This document shows positions 1 through 6,165 of a stretch of 6,410 bases of DNA, piece by piece. The stretch comes from an uncultured Eubacteriales bacterium. GTDB lineage: Bacteria > Bacillota > Clostridia > Oscillospirales > CAG-272. The position numbers and the translations under genes are program-made. Every line of letters begins with the position of its first letter. Position 1 is the first letter of the stretch. The notes under the pieces were generated by a model. It was not told the DNA's origin. It saw only the letters and a list, made by a program, of their open reading frames with translations, and did no database searches. Location of the stretch: positions 1 through 6,410 of the forward strand of contig USMO01000098.1 of assembly GCA_900555785.1 (NCBI GenBank), read 5' to 3'.

Positions 1-631
1 AGCCGCGCGCCGTCAGGTCTGCCAGCGGTGTGCCGGCAAAGACCACGGTCGGGTAAATCCGCGCAGCCATAGCGCCGAAGGACACAATATCCCGTGCGGT
101 CTGCCGGTCGCTTTCAGCCGTTGCCCCGGGCAGACCGACCATCATCTGCCCCACGAGTTCCAATCCGGCGTCCAGCACTGCGCGGCAGGCGGTTTCGCTG
201 TCAAGTGCCGTGTGTCCGCGCCCGGACTGCTCCAACACCGCGTCCGAAGTGCTCTGAATCCCCAGCTCCACGGTCCGCACCGGGTAGCGCAAGAGGATGT
301 CCAGCACCTCGCGGTCAATCAGGTCCGGTCTTGTCGATAGCCGGATGGAGGAAACCTGCCCGTTCTCTGCGTATCGCGCGCCGAGTTCCAGCAGCCGGCG
401 CATCAGGTCCCGGTCAATGCCGGTAAACGACCCGCCGAAAAAGGCAATCTGACAGTCGCAATCCGGCGGCAGCGTTGCAAGCGCGGCATCGATCTGCGCC
501 GGGACAGCCGATTCGTCAAACCGCCGGCAGCCCGAAATTGACCGCTGGTTGCAGAACACGCATTGGTGCGGACACCCCAGATGCGGGATGAAAACCGGAA
601 TGCGCCGGTGCCGCTTTTCCGCTGCCGTCAC
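1..631 (-). CDS. Elp3-like radical SAM protein, N-terminal 210 codons (runs off the window edge)
   Basis: My translation of the minus strand from a GTG at 631-629 stays open for 210 codons to the window edge, so the C-terminus is missing. Visible motifs: the radical SAM cluster motif C20-x3-C24-x2-C27 (in LGCPHQCVFCNQ), FFGGSFTGI at 64-72 (the glycine-rich SAM-binding strand), STRPD at 99-103, ELGIQS at 122-127, GRGH at 137-140, QMMVGLPG at 162-169 and RIYP at 191-194. These are the landmarks of the Elp3/COG1243-type radical SAM family. Such proteins are typically cytosolic 4Fe-4S enzymes that cleave S-adenosylmethionine. Elp3 itself modifies tRNA wobble uridine, but the short bacterial homologues beside rnc and smc lack a proven role, and whether an acetyltransferase domain follows cannot be seen. 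The GTG start overlaps the rnc stop (GTGA), with a weak GGAG only two bases upstream, so translation is probably coupled to rnc. No in-frame ATG lies ahead of the cysteine motif. Family call is firm; the start is likely. Confidence 0.88.
   Translation of the reverse strand, partial: MTAAEKRHRRIPVFIPHLGCPHQCVFCNQRSISGCRRFDESAVPAQIDAALATLPPDCDCQIAFFGGSFTGIDRDLMRRLLELGARYAENGQVSSIRLSTRPDLIDREVLDILLRYPVRTVELGIQSTSDAVLEQSGRGHTALDSETACRAVLDAGLELVGQMMVGLPGATAESDRQTARDIVSFGAMAARIYPTVVFAGTPLADLTARG
628..631 (-). promoter_or_regulatory. GTGA stop/start overlap joining rnc to the radical SAM gene
   Basis: The rnc stop TGA (630-628) shares bases with a GTG start (631-629) of the downstream radical SAM frame. 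This four-base overlap is a common arrangement for translational re-initiation, which would tie synthesis of the second protein to that of RNase III. It supports the GTG as the true start, as no better-placed start exists. Confidence 0.65.
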
Positions 632-1338
632 GGCTCCACACCGAACAGCTTCAGCGCATCCGCAGCAGCCCGCTGCTCTGCCGAACGCTTGGAGGAGCCG
701 CTGCCGGTTCCGATGCGGTTGGAATCCAGGTACAGCTCCACGTCAAAATGCTTGTCGTGATCCGGACCGGTCTCGCTGACCACGCGGTATTCCAGCCGCT
801 GCGGTCCGTCCATCTGCAAAAAGCGCAGCAGCGCCGTTTTGGGGTCGGTCCCCCCGCCCGGTGGCAGCGTGTCAACTGTCCATTTAATGAAGGGCAGCAG
901 GAACCGCCGCACCGTGTCAAAGCCTGCCTCACCGGAATCCAGATAGATTGCTGCCAGCAGCGCCTCGAACGCATCGGCAAGGATTGCCGGACTGTTGGAA
1001 CTGCCGCCGTTGATGACCCCGCGCCCGAGCCGCAGATACGCCCGCAGACCGATCTTTGCGGCATAGGTCGCCAGCGCACGCTCGCAGACCGCAGCAGCCC
1101 GCATGCGGGTCAGGTTTCCTTCGGTGTCGTTCGGAAACCGGTTGTACAGGTATTCGCCGCTGATAACCGACAGCACCGCGTCGCCCAGAAACTCCAGCCT
1201 CTCGTTGCAGAGCAGATGATGGTTCTTCGCCCCGGTCTCGTTTGCATAGGAGGAATGTGTTAGCGCGCGTTCCAGCAGCGTCAGATCATGAAACCGATAC
1301 CCGATCTTCTCCTGCAACTCTTCCAACGTTTCCGCCAT
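628..1338 (-). CDS. rnc: ribonuclease III
   Basis: A 236-residue protein of usual length for RNase III, the Mg-dependent endonuclease that cuts double-stranded RNA during rRNA maturation and mRNA turnover. The N-terminal nuclease domain (about 1-155) carries the signature NERLEFLGDAV at 45-55 with catalytic E49 and D53, and the second acidic pair D122 and E125 in ADAFEALLAAIYLD. The double-stranded RNA-binding domain (about 164-233) begins with DPKTALL and shows GPDHDKHF at 191-198 and GSGSSKRSAEQRAAA at 212-226. The frame remains open upstream to 1548, but I choose the ATG at 1338. It begins MAETLEELQEKIGYRF, where family members begin, and it follows GGGAGG with a seven-base spacer. The longer version would read through the palindromic element and the plsX tail. 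The gene overlaps the downstream radical SAM gene by four bases and is separated from plsX by 130 bases containing two hairpins, so its expression may be set partly apart from plsX. Confidence 0.97.
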   Translation of the reverse strand: MAETLEELQEKIGYRFHDLTLLERALTHSSYANETGAKNHHLLCNERLEFLGDAVLSVISGEYLYNRFPNDTEGNLTRMRAAAVCERALATYAAKIGLRAYLRLGRGVINGGSSNSPAILADAFEALLAAIYLDSGEAGFDTVRRFLLPFIKWTVDTLPPGGGTDPKTALLRFLQMDGPQRLEYRVVSETGPDHDKHFDVELYLDSNRIGTGSGSSKRSAEQRAAADALKLFGVEP

Positions 1339-1345
1339 TCCTATT

Positions 1346-1351
1346 CCTCCC
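1346..1351 (-). promoter_or_regulatory. ribosome binding site of rnc (GGGAGG)
   Basis: On the minus strand GGGAGG is followed by the seven bases AATAGGA and then the ATG at 1338. This is the best Shine-Dalgarno sequence in the window, and it settles the rnc start against the longer open frame that reaches back into plsX. Confidence 0.8.
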
Positions 1352-1408
1352 TTCCCAAAATCCGTACTCTCAAAACCGCATCCAATTCGTTTAAAGTTCT
1401 TGAAAGTC

Positions 1409-1440
1409 CCCAGGGAACTTCTTCCAAGAAGTTCCTTGGG
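1409..1440 (-). repeat. long palindromic hairpin upstream of rnc (15-base arms)
   Basis: Arms at 1409-1423 and 1426-1440 pair along their whole length, with one G-U position on the plus-strand reading (an A-C mismatch on the minus-strand mRNA). Two bases lie between them, so the real loop is probably the UGGA tetraloop. On the mRNA the left arm reads CCCAAGGAACTTCTT. No run of U follows (the next bases are GACTTTCAAGAAC), so it is not a standard Rho-independent terminator. Candidate roles are a dispersed palindromic repeat, an mRNA processing or stability element between plsX and rnc, or a double-stranded target for RNase III in its own leader. The AT-richer flank at 1392-1407 is itself weakly palindromic and may be part of the same element. 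Confidence 0.8.
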
Positions 1441-1445
1441 CAGGG

Positions 1446-1464
1446 CTTGGGGCAGCGCCCCAAG
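1446..1464 (-). repeat. GC-rich hairpin just after the plsX stop (8-base arms)
   Basis: Perfect arms at 1446-1453 and 1457-1464 (CTTGGGGC and GCCCCAAG) enclose a three-base loop. The stem begins four bases after the plsX stop codon and lies five bases from the longer hairpin at 1409-1440. There is no following U-tract, so a classical terminator is unlikely, although it could protect the plsX transcript's 3' end. The pair of hairpins looks like one composite element. From general memory, similar GGGGC-loop-GCCCC modules followed by a GAACTT palindrome are scattered through Oscillospiraceae genomes; I cannot test that here. Confidence 0.75.
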
Positions 1465-1468
1465 GTCT

Positions 1469-2512
1469 TCATCCCTGCTGTTCCTGCTCCTTCTGCTGCT
1501 CGCGCTCTGCCTTTTTGCGCTCGGCAAACGCGCGGGCGCTGTCGGCAAGATCGTAAATCGCCTCGGAGCGGCGGTAATCCATCGCCTGACGGATCGCGTT
1601 CATAATCGCGCGATCGTCGGACGAACCGTGCGCCTTGATAACCGGCTTGGAAATGCCGAGAATCGGCGCACCGCCGCGCTCGGATGGGTCGTATTCCTTC
1701 TTCATCTCGTAAAGCGGCTTTTTGAGTGCCAGAGCCGCCAGCTTTGCAGGCGTAGAACTCAGAAAAACCCCCTTGACGCGCTTGAGCAGAAACTTTCCGA
1801 CGCCTTCCACACTCTTGAGATAAATGTTGCCCGTGAAACCGTCCGCAACCAAAACATCGCAAACGTCAAACGGCGCCGTGCCGCCCTCCACGTTTCCCAC
1901 AAAGTTAATCTCCCGGTTCGCGGACAGCAGCTTGTATGCCTCCTGCTGCAACTCGGTCCCCTTGCAAGCCTCGGTGCCGTTGTTGAGAAGCCCCACACGT
2001 GGATTCGGAATGTTGTACATCTTGCGCATGTAGGCAGCCCCCATCGTGCCGAACTGCTCCAGATTTTCGGGCGTTACCGTTACATTCGCGCCCGTGTCAA
2101 GCAGCAGCACCGGGTTCTGGAACGGCAGAACCGTCCCGATTCCCGCGCGCAGAACACCTTTGACTTTGCGCACAATCAGCGTTGCCCCCGTGAACAGCGC
2201 GCCCGTGTTGCCGGAGGAGACGAACACATCGCCCTTCCCTTCGGCAAGCAGCCGCAGACCGACTGCCATCGAGCTGTCGCTCTTTGCCCGGACGACCGAC
2301 AGCGGGTCATCCTCCATCGTCATATAGGATTCGGTGTGTACAATATCCATGCGCCGAATATCGAGCCCGTTCTCCCGCGCGACCTGCTCAATCTGCCGCC
2401 GGTCGCCAACCATGATATAGCTTGCCTGCCATTCAGCTGCCGCCATGCAAACGCCGCGGACAGCAGCCTCCGGGCAGTTGTCGCCACCCATAACATCAAC
2501 AATGATTCTCAT
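1469..2512 (-). CDS. plsX: phosphate acyltransferase PlsX
   Basis: A 347-residue protein matching PlsX, which converts acyl-ACP and phosphate to acyl-phosphate, the donor used by PlsY in the first step of phospholipid synthesis at the cytoplasmic membrane surface. Visible family blocks: DVMGGDNCP at 6-14, EGKGDVFVSSGNTGALF at 91-107, LLLDTGAN at 136-143, GLLNNGTEACKGTEL at 174-188, ADGFTGNIYLKS at 223-234 and ILGISKPVIKAHGSS at 284-298. There is no signal peptide or membrane segment, as expected for this peripheral enzyme. The last 19 residues or so form a charged, glutamine-rich tail (ERKKAEREQQ and onward) beyond the usual core. The ATG at 2512 is 13 bases after trmFO; its ribosome site is weak (an AAGGG touching the trmFO stop), hinting at coupling to trmFO translation. 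The acyl-carrier-protein, fabD and fabG genes common beside plsX are not between it and rnc. Confidence 0.96.
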   Translation of the reverse strand: MRIIVDVMGGDNCPEAAVRGVCMAAAEWQASYIMVGDRRQIEQVARENGLDIRRMDIVHTESYMTMEDDPLSVVRAKSDSSMAVGLRLLAEGKGDVFVSSGNTGALFTGATLIVRKVKGVLRAGIGTVLPFQNPVLLLDTGANVTVTPENLEQFGTMGAAYMRKMYNIPNPRVGLLNNGTEACKGTELQQEAYKLLSANREINFVGNVEGGTAPFDVCDVLVADGFTGNIYLKSVEGVGKFLLKRVKGVFLSSTPAKLAALALKKPLYEMKKEYDPSERGGAPILGISKPVIKAHGSSDDRAIMNAIRQAMDYRRSEAIYDLADSARAFAERKKAEREQQKEQEQQG

Positions 2513-2525
2513 CGGATCTCATCCC

Positions 2526-3851
2526 TTATCTTCCCTGCATCGCAGCAAGCGCATCCAGCGCACGCTCCGACAGTTTTTCGTTTCGCGCCGCCTTGCCGCC
2601 CTTCACACGGACGTCCAGCGGTTTGACGATCCCGAAGTTGGCGTTCATCGGAACAAAATTCCCGATGCCGCCCCGGCTGACGTATGCCGCCATTGCGCCA
2701 AGCATCGTCTCTTCCGGAAAGATCATCTTCTCTTGCCCCAGCAGTCGTCTTGCCGCATTGACCCCGGCAACCAGCCCGCTCCCTGCAGACTCCACATAGC
2801 CTTCCACACCGGTCATCTGCCCCGCGAAAAAGACCTCCGGACGCGCCGCCATTGCATAGGTCGGCGTCAGCAGCCCCGGAGAATTGAGGTAGGTGTTGCG
2901 GTGCATCACGCCGTAGCGCAGAAATTCCGCATTCTCCAGCCCCGGAATCATCCGGAAGACCCTCCGCTGCTCCGGAAAGGTCAGGTGCGTCTGGAACCCA
3001 ACCAGATTGAACATCGTGCCAGCCGTGTTCTCCTTGCGCAGCTGCACCACCGCATAGGCTTCTTTTCCGGTGCGGGGATCGGGCAGCCCGACCGGCTTCA
3101 TCGGTCCGTAGCGCAGCGTATCGTACCCCCGGCGCGCCATCACCTCAACCGGCATGCAGCCCTCGAAGACCTTCAGCTCCTTCTGCGATTCGCGGTCAAA
3201 CTCCTTGAGCACTGCCTCGTCTGCCGAGACCAGCGCCGCATAGAAGGCGTCGTACTGCTCGCGCGTCATGGGGCAGTTGAGGTAATCCGCGTCTCCCTTC
3301 CCGTAGCGGGAGGCAAAGAACGCAATGTCCATATCAACCGACGAAAAATCCACAATCGGCGCCGCAGCGTCAAAGAAATGCAGACTTCCGCAGCCAAGTT
3401 CGGTTGCGATGTAGTCCGCCATCCCGTCCGAGGTCAGCGGACCTGTTGCAATCACCGTCACGCCGTCCGGCGCAACGCTGCAGGCTTCGCGCTCCTCCAC
3501 CGTAATCTGCGGGCAGGAGCGGATTTTTTCGGTGATATAGGCAGAGAATTTCTCGCGGTCCACCGCCAGAGCGGACCCCGCCGGAACCCGCGTTGCATCG
3601 GCAGCTTCCATCACAAGCGAGCCGCACCGCCGCATCTCCTCTTTGAGCAGCCCGACCGCATTGGACAGGCTGTCGGAGCGGAGCGAATTGGAGCAGACCA
3701 GCTCCGCAAATTCCGGCGTATGATGGGCAGGGGTCATTTTGTGCGGCTTCATTTCCACCAGCCGCACCTTTTCTGCCCCCGTGCGCACCGCCTGCCAGGC
3801 TGCTTCGCAGCCCGCAAGCCCCGCGCCCAGTACCGTCAGTTCGTTCGTCAT
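2526..3851 (-). CDS. trmFO: tRNA m5U54 methyltransferase TrmFO (folate- and FAD-dependent)
   Basis: A 441-residue flavoprotein of normal family length. TrmFO uses methylenetetrahydrofolate and reduced FAD to methylate U54 in the tRNA T-loop, replacing the SAM-dependent TrmA found in other bacteria. The N-terminal FAD-binding motif is VLGAGLAGCEAA at 7-18. C53 in ELVCSNSLRSD sits at the position of the cysteine described as important in the B. subtilis enzyme, and the second conserved cysteine is C232 in FEGCMPVE. Other family blocks are the HRNTYLNSP stretch at 317-325 and the flavin-domain motif FAGQMTGVEGYVESAGSG at 342-359. The ATG at 3851 overlaps the topA stop (ATGA) and follows GAAGGAAG at a suitable distance, so translation is probably both coupled and independently initiated. 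Placement directly behind dprA and topA matches the B. subtilis order. The older name gid/gidA-like refers to the same family. Confidence 0.97.
   Translation of the reverse strand: MTNELTVLGAGLAGCEAAWQAVRTGAEKVRLVEMKPHKMTPAHHTPEFAELVCSNSLRSDSLSNAVGLLKEEMRRCGSLVMEAADATRVPAGSALAVDREKFSAYITEKIRSCPQITVEEREACSVAPDGVTVIATGPLTSDGMADYIATELGCGSLHFFDAAAPIVDFSSVDMDIAFFASRYGKGDADYLNCPMTREQYDAFYAALVSADEAVLKEFDRESQKELKVFEGCMPVEVMARRGYDTLRYGPMKPVGLPDPRTGKEAYAVVQLRKENTAGTMFNLVGFQTHLTFPEQRRVFRMIPGLENAEFLRYGVMHRNTYLNSPGLLTPTYAMAARPEVFFAGQMTGVEGYVESAGSGLVAGVNAARRLLGQEKMIFPEETMLGAMAAYVSRGGIGNFVPMNANFGIVKPLDVRVKGGKAARNEKLSERALDALAAMQGR
3848..3851 (-). promoter_or_regulatory. ATGA stop/start overlap joining topA to trmFO
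   Basis: The topA stop TGA (3850-3848) is embedded in the trmFO start ATG (3851-3849). A purine-rich GAAGGAAGA lies at 3863-3855 within the topA tail, so ribosomes can re-initiate or load anew. This indicates one transcript for the two genes. Confidence 0.8.
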
Positions 3852-6148
3852 GACTCTTCCTTCTCTTCCGGAATCTCACCCTCCGGGATCTCGCGGCTGT
3901 AACCGCACGCTTTGTCGTGGCAGACCAGCAGGTTCTTGCCCTTCTTGCGGAACAGCAGCTTGCCGCATTGCGGGCACTTTTCGTTCACGGGCATATCCCA
4001 GGACGAGAAATTACACTCCGGATAGCGCTCGCAGCTATAGAACACCGTGTGGTTCTTGCCGAATTTGGTCACAATTTTTGCGCCGCATTCCGGGCAGGCA
4101 ACGCCGGTGTCGCGCACGCGCGGCTTGGTGAACTTGCACTCCGGATACCGGCTGCAGGCGTAGAAACTGCCGTATCTGCCCGAGCGCAGAATCATCGGCG
4201 CGCCGCACAGATCGCACTTGAGATCGGTCAGCACCGGCTCCTTTTTCGTCTCGTCCGCCGTCTTTTCCTCACCGTTTGCGGTCAGCGGCTTGGTGTTGCG
4301 GCAGGTCGGGTAGTTCGGGCAGGCGGCAAACTTGCCGAAGCGCCCGTTGCGGATGACCATCCGGCTCCCGCACTTCTCGCAGATGATGTCGGTCTCCTCC
4401 GGCGGTACCTCGATGCTGTTCTGCCCGATGGTCTCCTCCGCGTGCTCCAGTTCCTTCGAAAAGTCTGCCCAGAAATCGGTCAGGACCGCCTGCATGGTCG
4501 CCTTTCCGGCCTCGATTTCATCCAGTTCGTTTTCCATCTCTGCCGTAAAGCCGTAGTCGACAATATCGGCAAAGTATTCCTTCATCAGCTTGTTTGTGAC
4601 TTCGCCCAGCGGCGTTGGGACAAACGCTTTTCCCTCGCGCTTGACATAGTTGCGGGAGAGAATGGTGGTGATGATGGTGGCGTAGGTACTCGGTCTGCCA
4701 AGCCCCTGCTCCTCCAGCATCTTAATCAGCGATGCGTCGTTGTAACGCACCGGCGGCTCGGTGAAATGCTTGGCGGGGACCGCATCGTCCGCGTCCAGCT
4801 TTTCGCCCTCGCGCAGGTCCGGCAGACGGATGTTCTTCACCTCTGCCACATCGTCCGCAGCGCGTCCGGAATCCTCTTCGGTCTCCTCATAGACCGCCAT
4901 ATAGCCCGGGAATGCGACCGAATAGCCGCTGGTGCGGAAGAGATAGCCCTCGCAGGCAAAGTCGACCGACACCGTGTCCAGCACCGCCGATTCCATCTGG
5001 CTGGCGATGAAGCGCTCCCAGATCAGCTTGTAGAGTTTATACTGATCGTTTGAGAGCAGCTTGCGGATTTTGGTCGGCTCCAGGTCAACCCTTGCCGGGC
5101 GAATCGCTTCGTGCGCGTCCTGCGCGCCGGCTTTGGTCTTGTAGACGCGCGGTGTCTCCGGATAGTATTTCTCACCGTATTTTCCGGTGATAAAAGTCTT
5201 TGCGGCAGTCTGCGCGTCGGCAGAGATACGCAGCGAGTCGGTACGCATGTAGGTAATCAAACCCTGCGCGCCGCCAAATTCGCTGCCCAGGTTCACGCCT
5301 TCGTAAAGCTCCTGCGCCACCTTCATGATCTTCTGCGACTGGAAGCCCAGTTTTTTCGATGCCTCCTGCTGCATGGTCGAGGTCGTAAAAGGCGGCGCCG
5401 GTGCCTTGTGGCGCGATGCACGCTTGACCGAGGACACCGCATACGGCTTGCCCTTGACCGCGTTCACCACGCGCATTGCCTCCTCTTCGGATGTGAGCCG
5501 GACCTTCCCGTTTGCGTCTCCCCAGAAATGGACCGGGATGGATTTACCTGCGGTATGCAGCACTGCGTCGATTGTCCAGTATTCCACCGGCACGAACGCG
5601 CGGATCTCCTCTTCCCGCTCCACAATGATGCGGGTTGCCACCGACTGCACGCGCCCGGCGCTCAGACCGCTTTTGACGTTCTTCCAGAGCAGCGGACTGA
5701 GTTTGTAGCCGACGATCCGGTCCAGAATCCGGCGGGTCTGCTGCGAGTTGACCAAGTTCATATCGATCTGCCGCGGGGTCTTGATTGCCGCCTTGACCGC
5801 CGTTTTGGTCACCTCGTTGAAGCAGATGCGCTGGGTTTCCTCAACCGGAATCCCGAGCGTTGCCGCCAGGTGCCAGGAGATTGCTTCCCCCTCGCGGTCA
5901 GGGTCGGTTGCAAGGTAGATTTTGTTCGCTGCCTTGGCTTCCTTGCGGATTTCCTTGATCAGGTCGCCCTTGCCGCGAATGCTGATATAGTGTGCGTCAA
6001 AGCCATGCTCGATGTCCACACCGAGCGAGCTTTTCGGCAGGTCTCTGACATGCCCGATCGACGCGATGACTTTATAGTTACTGCCGAGGTACCCCTTGAT
6101 GGTCAACGCCTTCGACGGGGACTCCACGATTACCAGATTGCTTGCCAT
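3848..6148 (-). CDS. topA: DNA topoisomerase I (type IA) with four C-terminal zinc ribbons
   Basis: A 766-residue type IA topoisomerase, which relaxes negative supercoils through a transient 5'-phosphotyrosine link. The TOPRIM domain (about 3-120) has E9 in VIVESPSK and the metal-binding DPDREGE at 82-88. The core follows with SAGRVQSVATR at 163-173 and the active-site block ITYMRTDSLRIS at 298-309, catalytic tyrosine Y300. GRPSTYATII at 484-493 lies in the DNA-binding domain. The tail carries four Cys4 zinc ribbons: C590/C593/C610/C616, C645/C648/C665/C671, C685/C688/C706/C712 and C725/C728/C743/C748. That is one more than I recall for the B. subtilis enzyme and explains the greater length. 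It ends in an acidic tail. The frame is open upstream to 6208 inside dprA, but the ATG at 6148 gives the family-typical MASNLVIVES start and has two AAGG sites ahead of it (6163-6160 and 6155-6152). It lies 17 bases after dprA and overlaps trmFO. Confidence 0.98.
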   Translation of the reverse strand: MASNLVIVESPSKALTIKGYLGSNYKVIASIGHVRDLPKSSLGVDIEHGFDAHYISIRGKGDLIKEIRKEAKAANKIYLATDPDREGEAISWHLAATLGIPVEETQRICFNEVTKTAVKAAIKTPRQIDMNLVNSQQTRRILDRIVGYKLSPLLWKNVKSGLSAGRVQSVATRIIVEREEEIRAFVPVEYWTIDAVLHTAGKSIPVHFWGDANGKVRLTSEEEAMRVVNAVKGKPYAVSSVKRASRHKAPAPPFTTSTMQQEASKKLGFQSQKIMKVAQELYEGVNLGSEFGGAQGLITYMRTDSLRISADAQTAAKTFITGKYGEKYYPETPRVYKTKAGAQDAHEAIRPARVDLEPTKIRKLLSNDQYKLYKLIWERFIASQMESAVLDTVSVDFACEGYLFRTSGYSVAFPGYMAVYEETEEDSGRAADDVAEVKNIRLPDLREGEKLDADDAVPAKHFTEPPVRYNDASLIKMLEEQGLGRPSTYATIITTILSRNYVKREGKAFVPTPLGEVTNKLMKEYFADIVDYGFTAEMENELDEIEAGKATMQAVLTDFWADFSKELEHAEETIGQNSIEVPPEETDIICEKCGSRMVIRNGRFGKFAACPNYPTCRNTKPLTANGEEKTADETKKEPVLTDLKCDLCGAPMILRSGRYGSFYACSRYPECKFTKPRVRDTGVACPECGAKIVTKFGKNHTVFYSCERYPECNFSSWDMPVNEKCPQCGKLLFRKKGKNLLVCHDKACGYSREIPEGEIPEEKEES

Positions 6149-6165
6149 TTTCCTTGTTTCCTTTT

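Noticed and set aside
94..779. Small plus-strand open frames (94-426, 549-779, 563-760)
   Set aside because: They sit opposite the radical SAM gene and the 3' end of rnc. Their compositions (R, P, A, S, C) are typical of antisense shadows.
1339..1400. A promoter for rnc in the plsX-rnc gap
   Set aside because: The best spaced pair I can find (TTGGAT, 17 bases, GATTTT) matches the consensus boxes poorly, so I do not call it.
1409..1464. Rho-independent terminator after plsX
   Set aside because: The stems are strong enough, but no run of U follows either hairpin on the minus-strand transcript, and the sequence continues into the rnc leader. I list them as repeats instead.
1400..2626. A 408-codon plus-strand open frame opposite plsX
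   Set aside because: Antisense shadow of plsX: arginine- and histidine-rich with no domain, and no convincing ribosome site seen.
2445..3902. A 485-codon plus-strand open frame opposite trmFO
   Set aside because: It lies wholly antisense to a complete, motif-bearing trmFO and its product is rich in R, H, P and C with no recognisable domain. GC-rich coding sequence commonly leaves the opposite frame free of stops.
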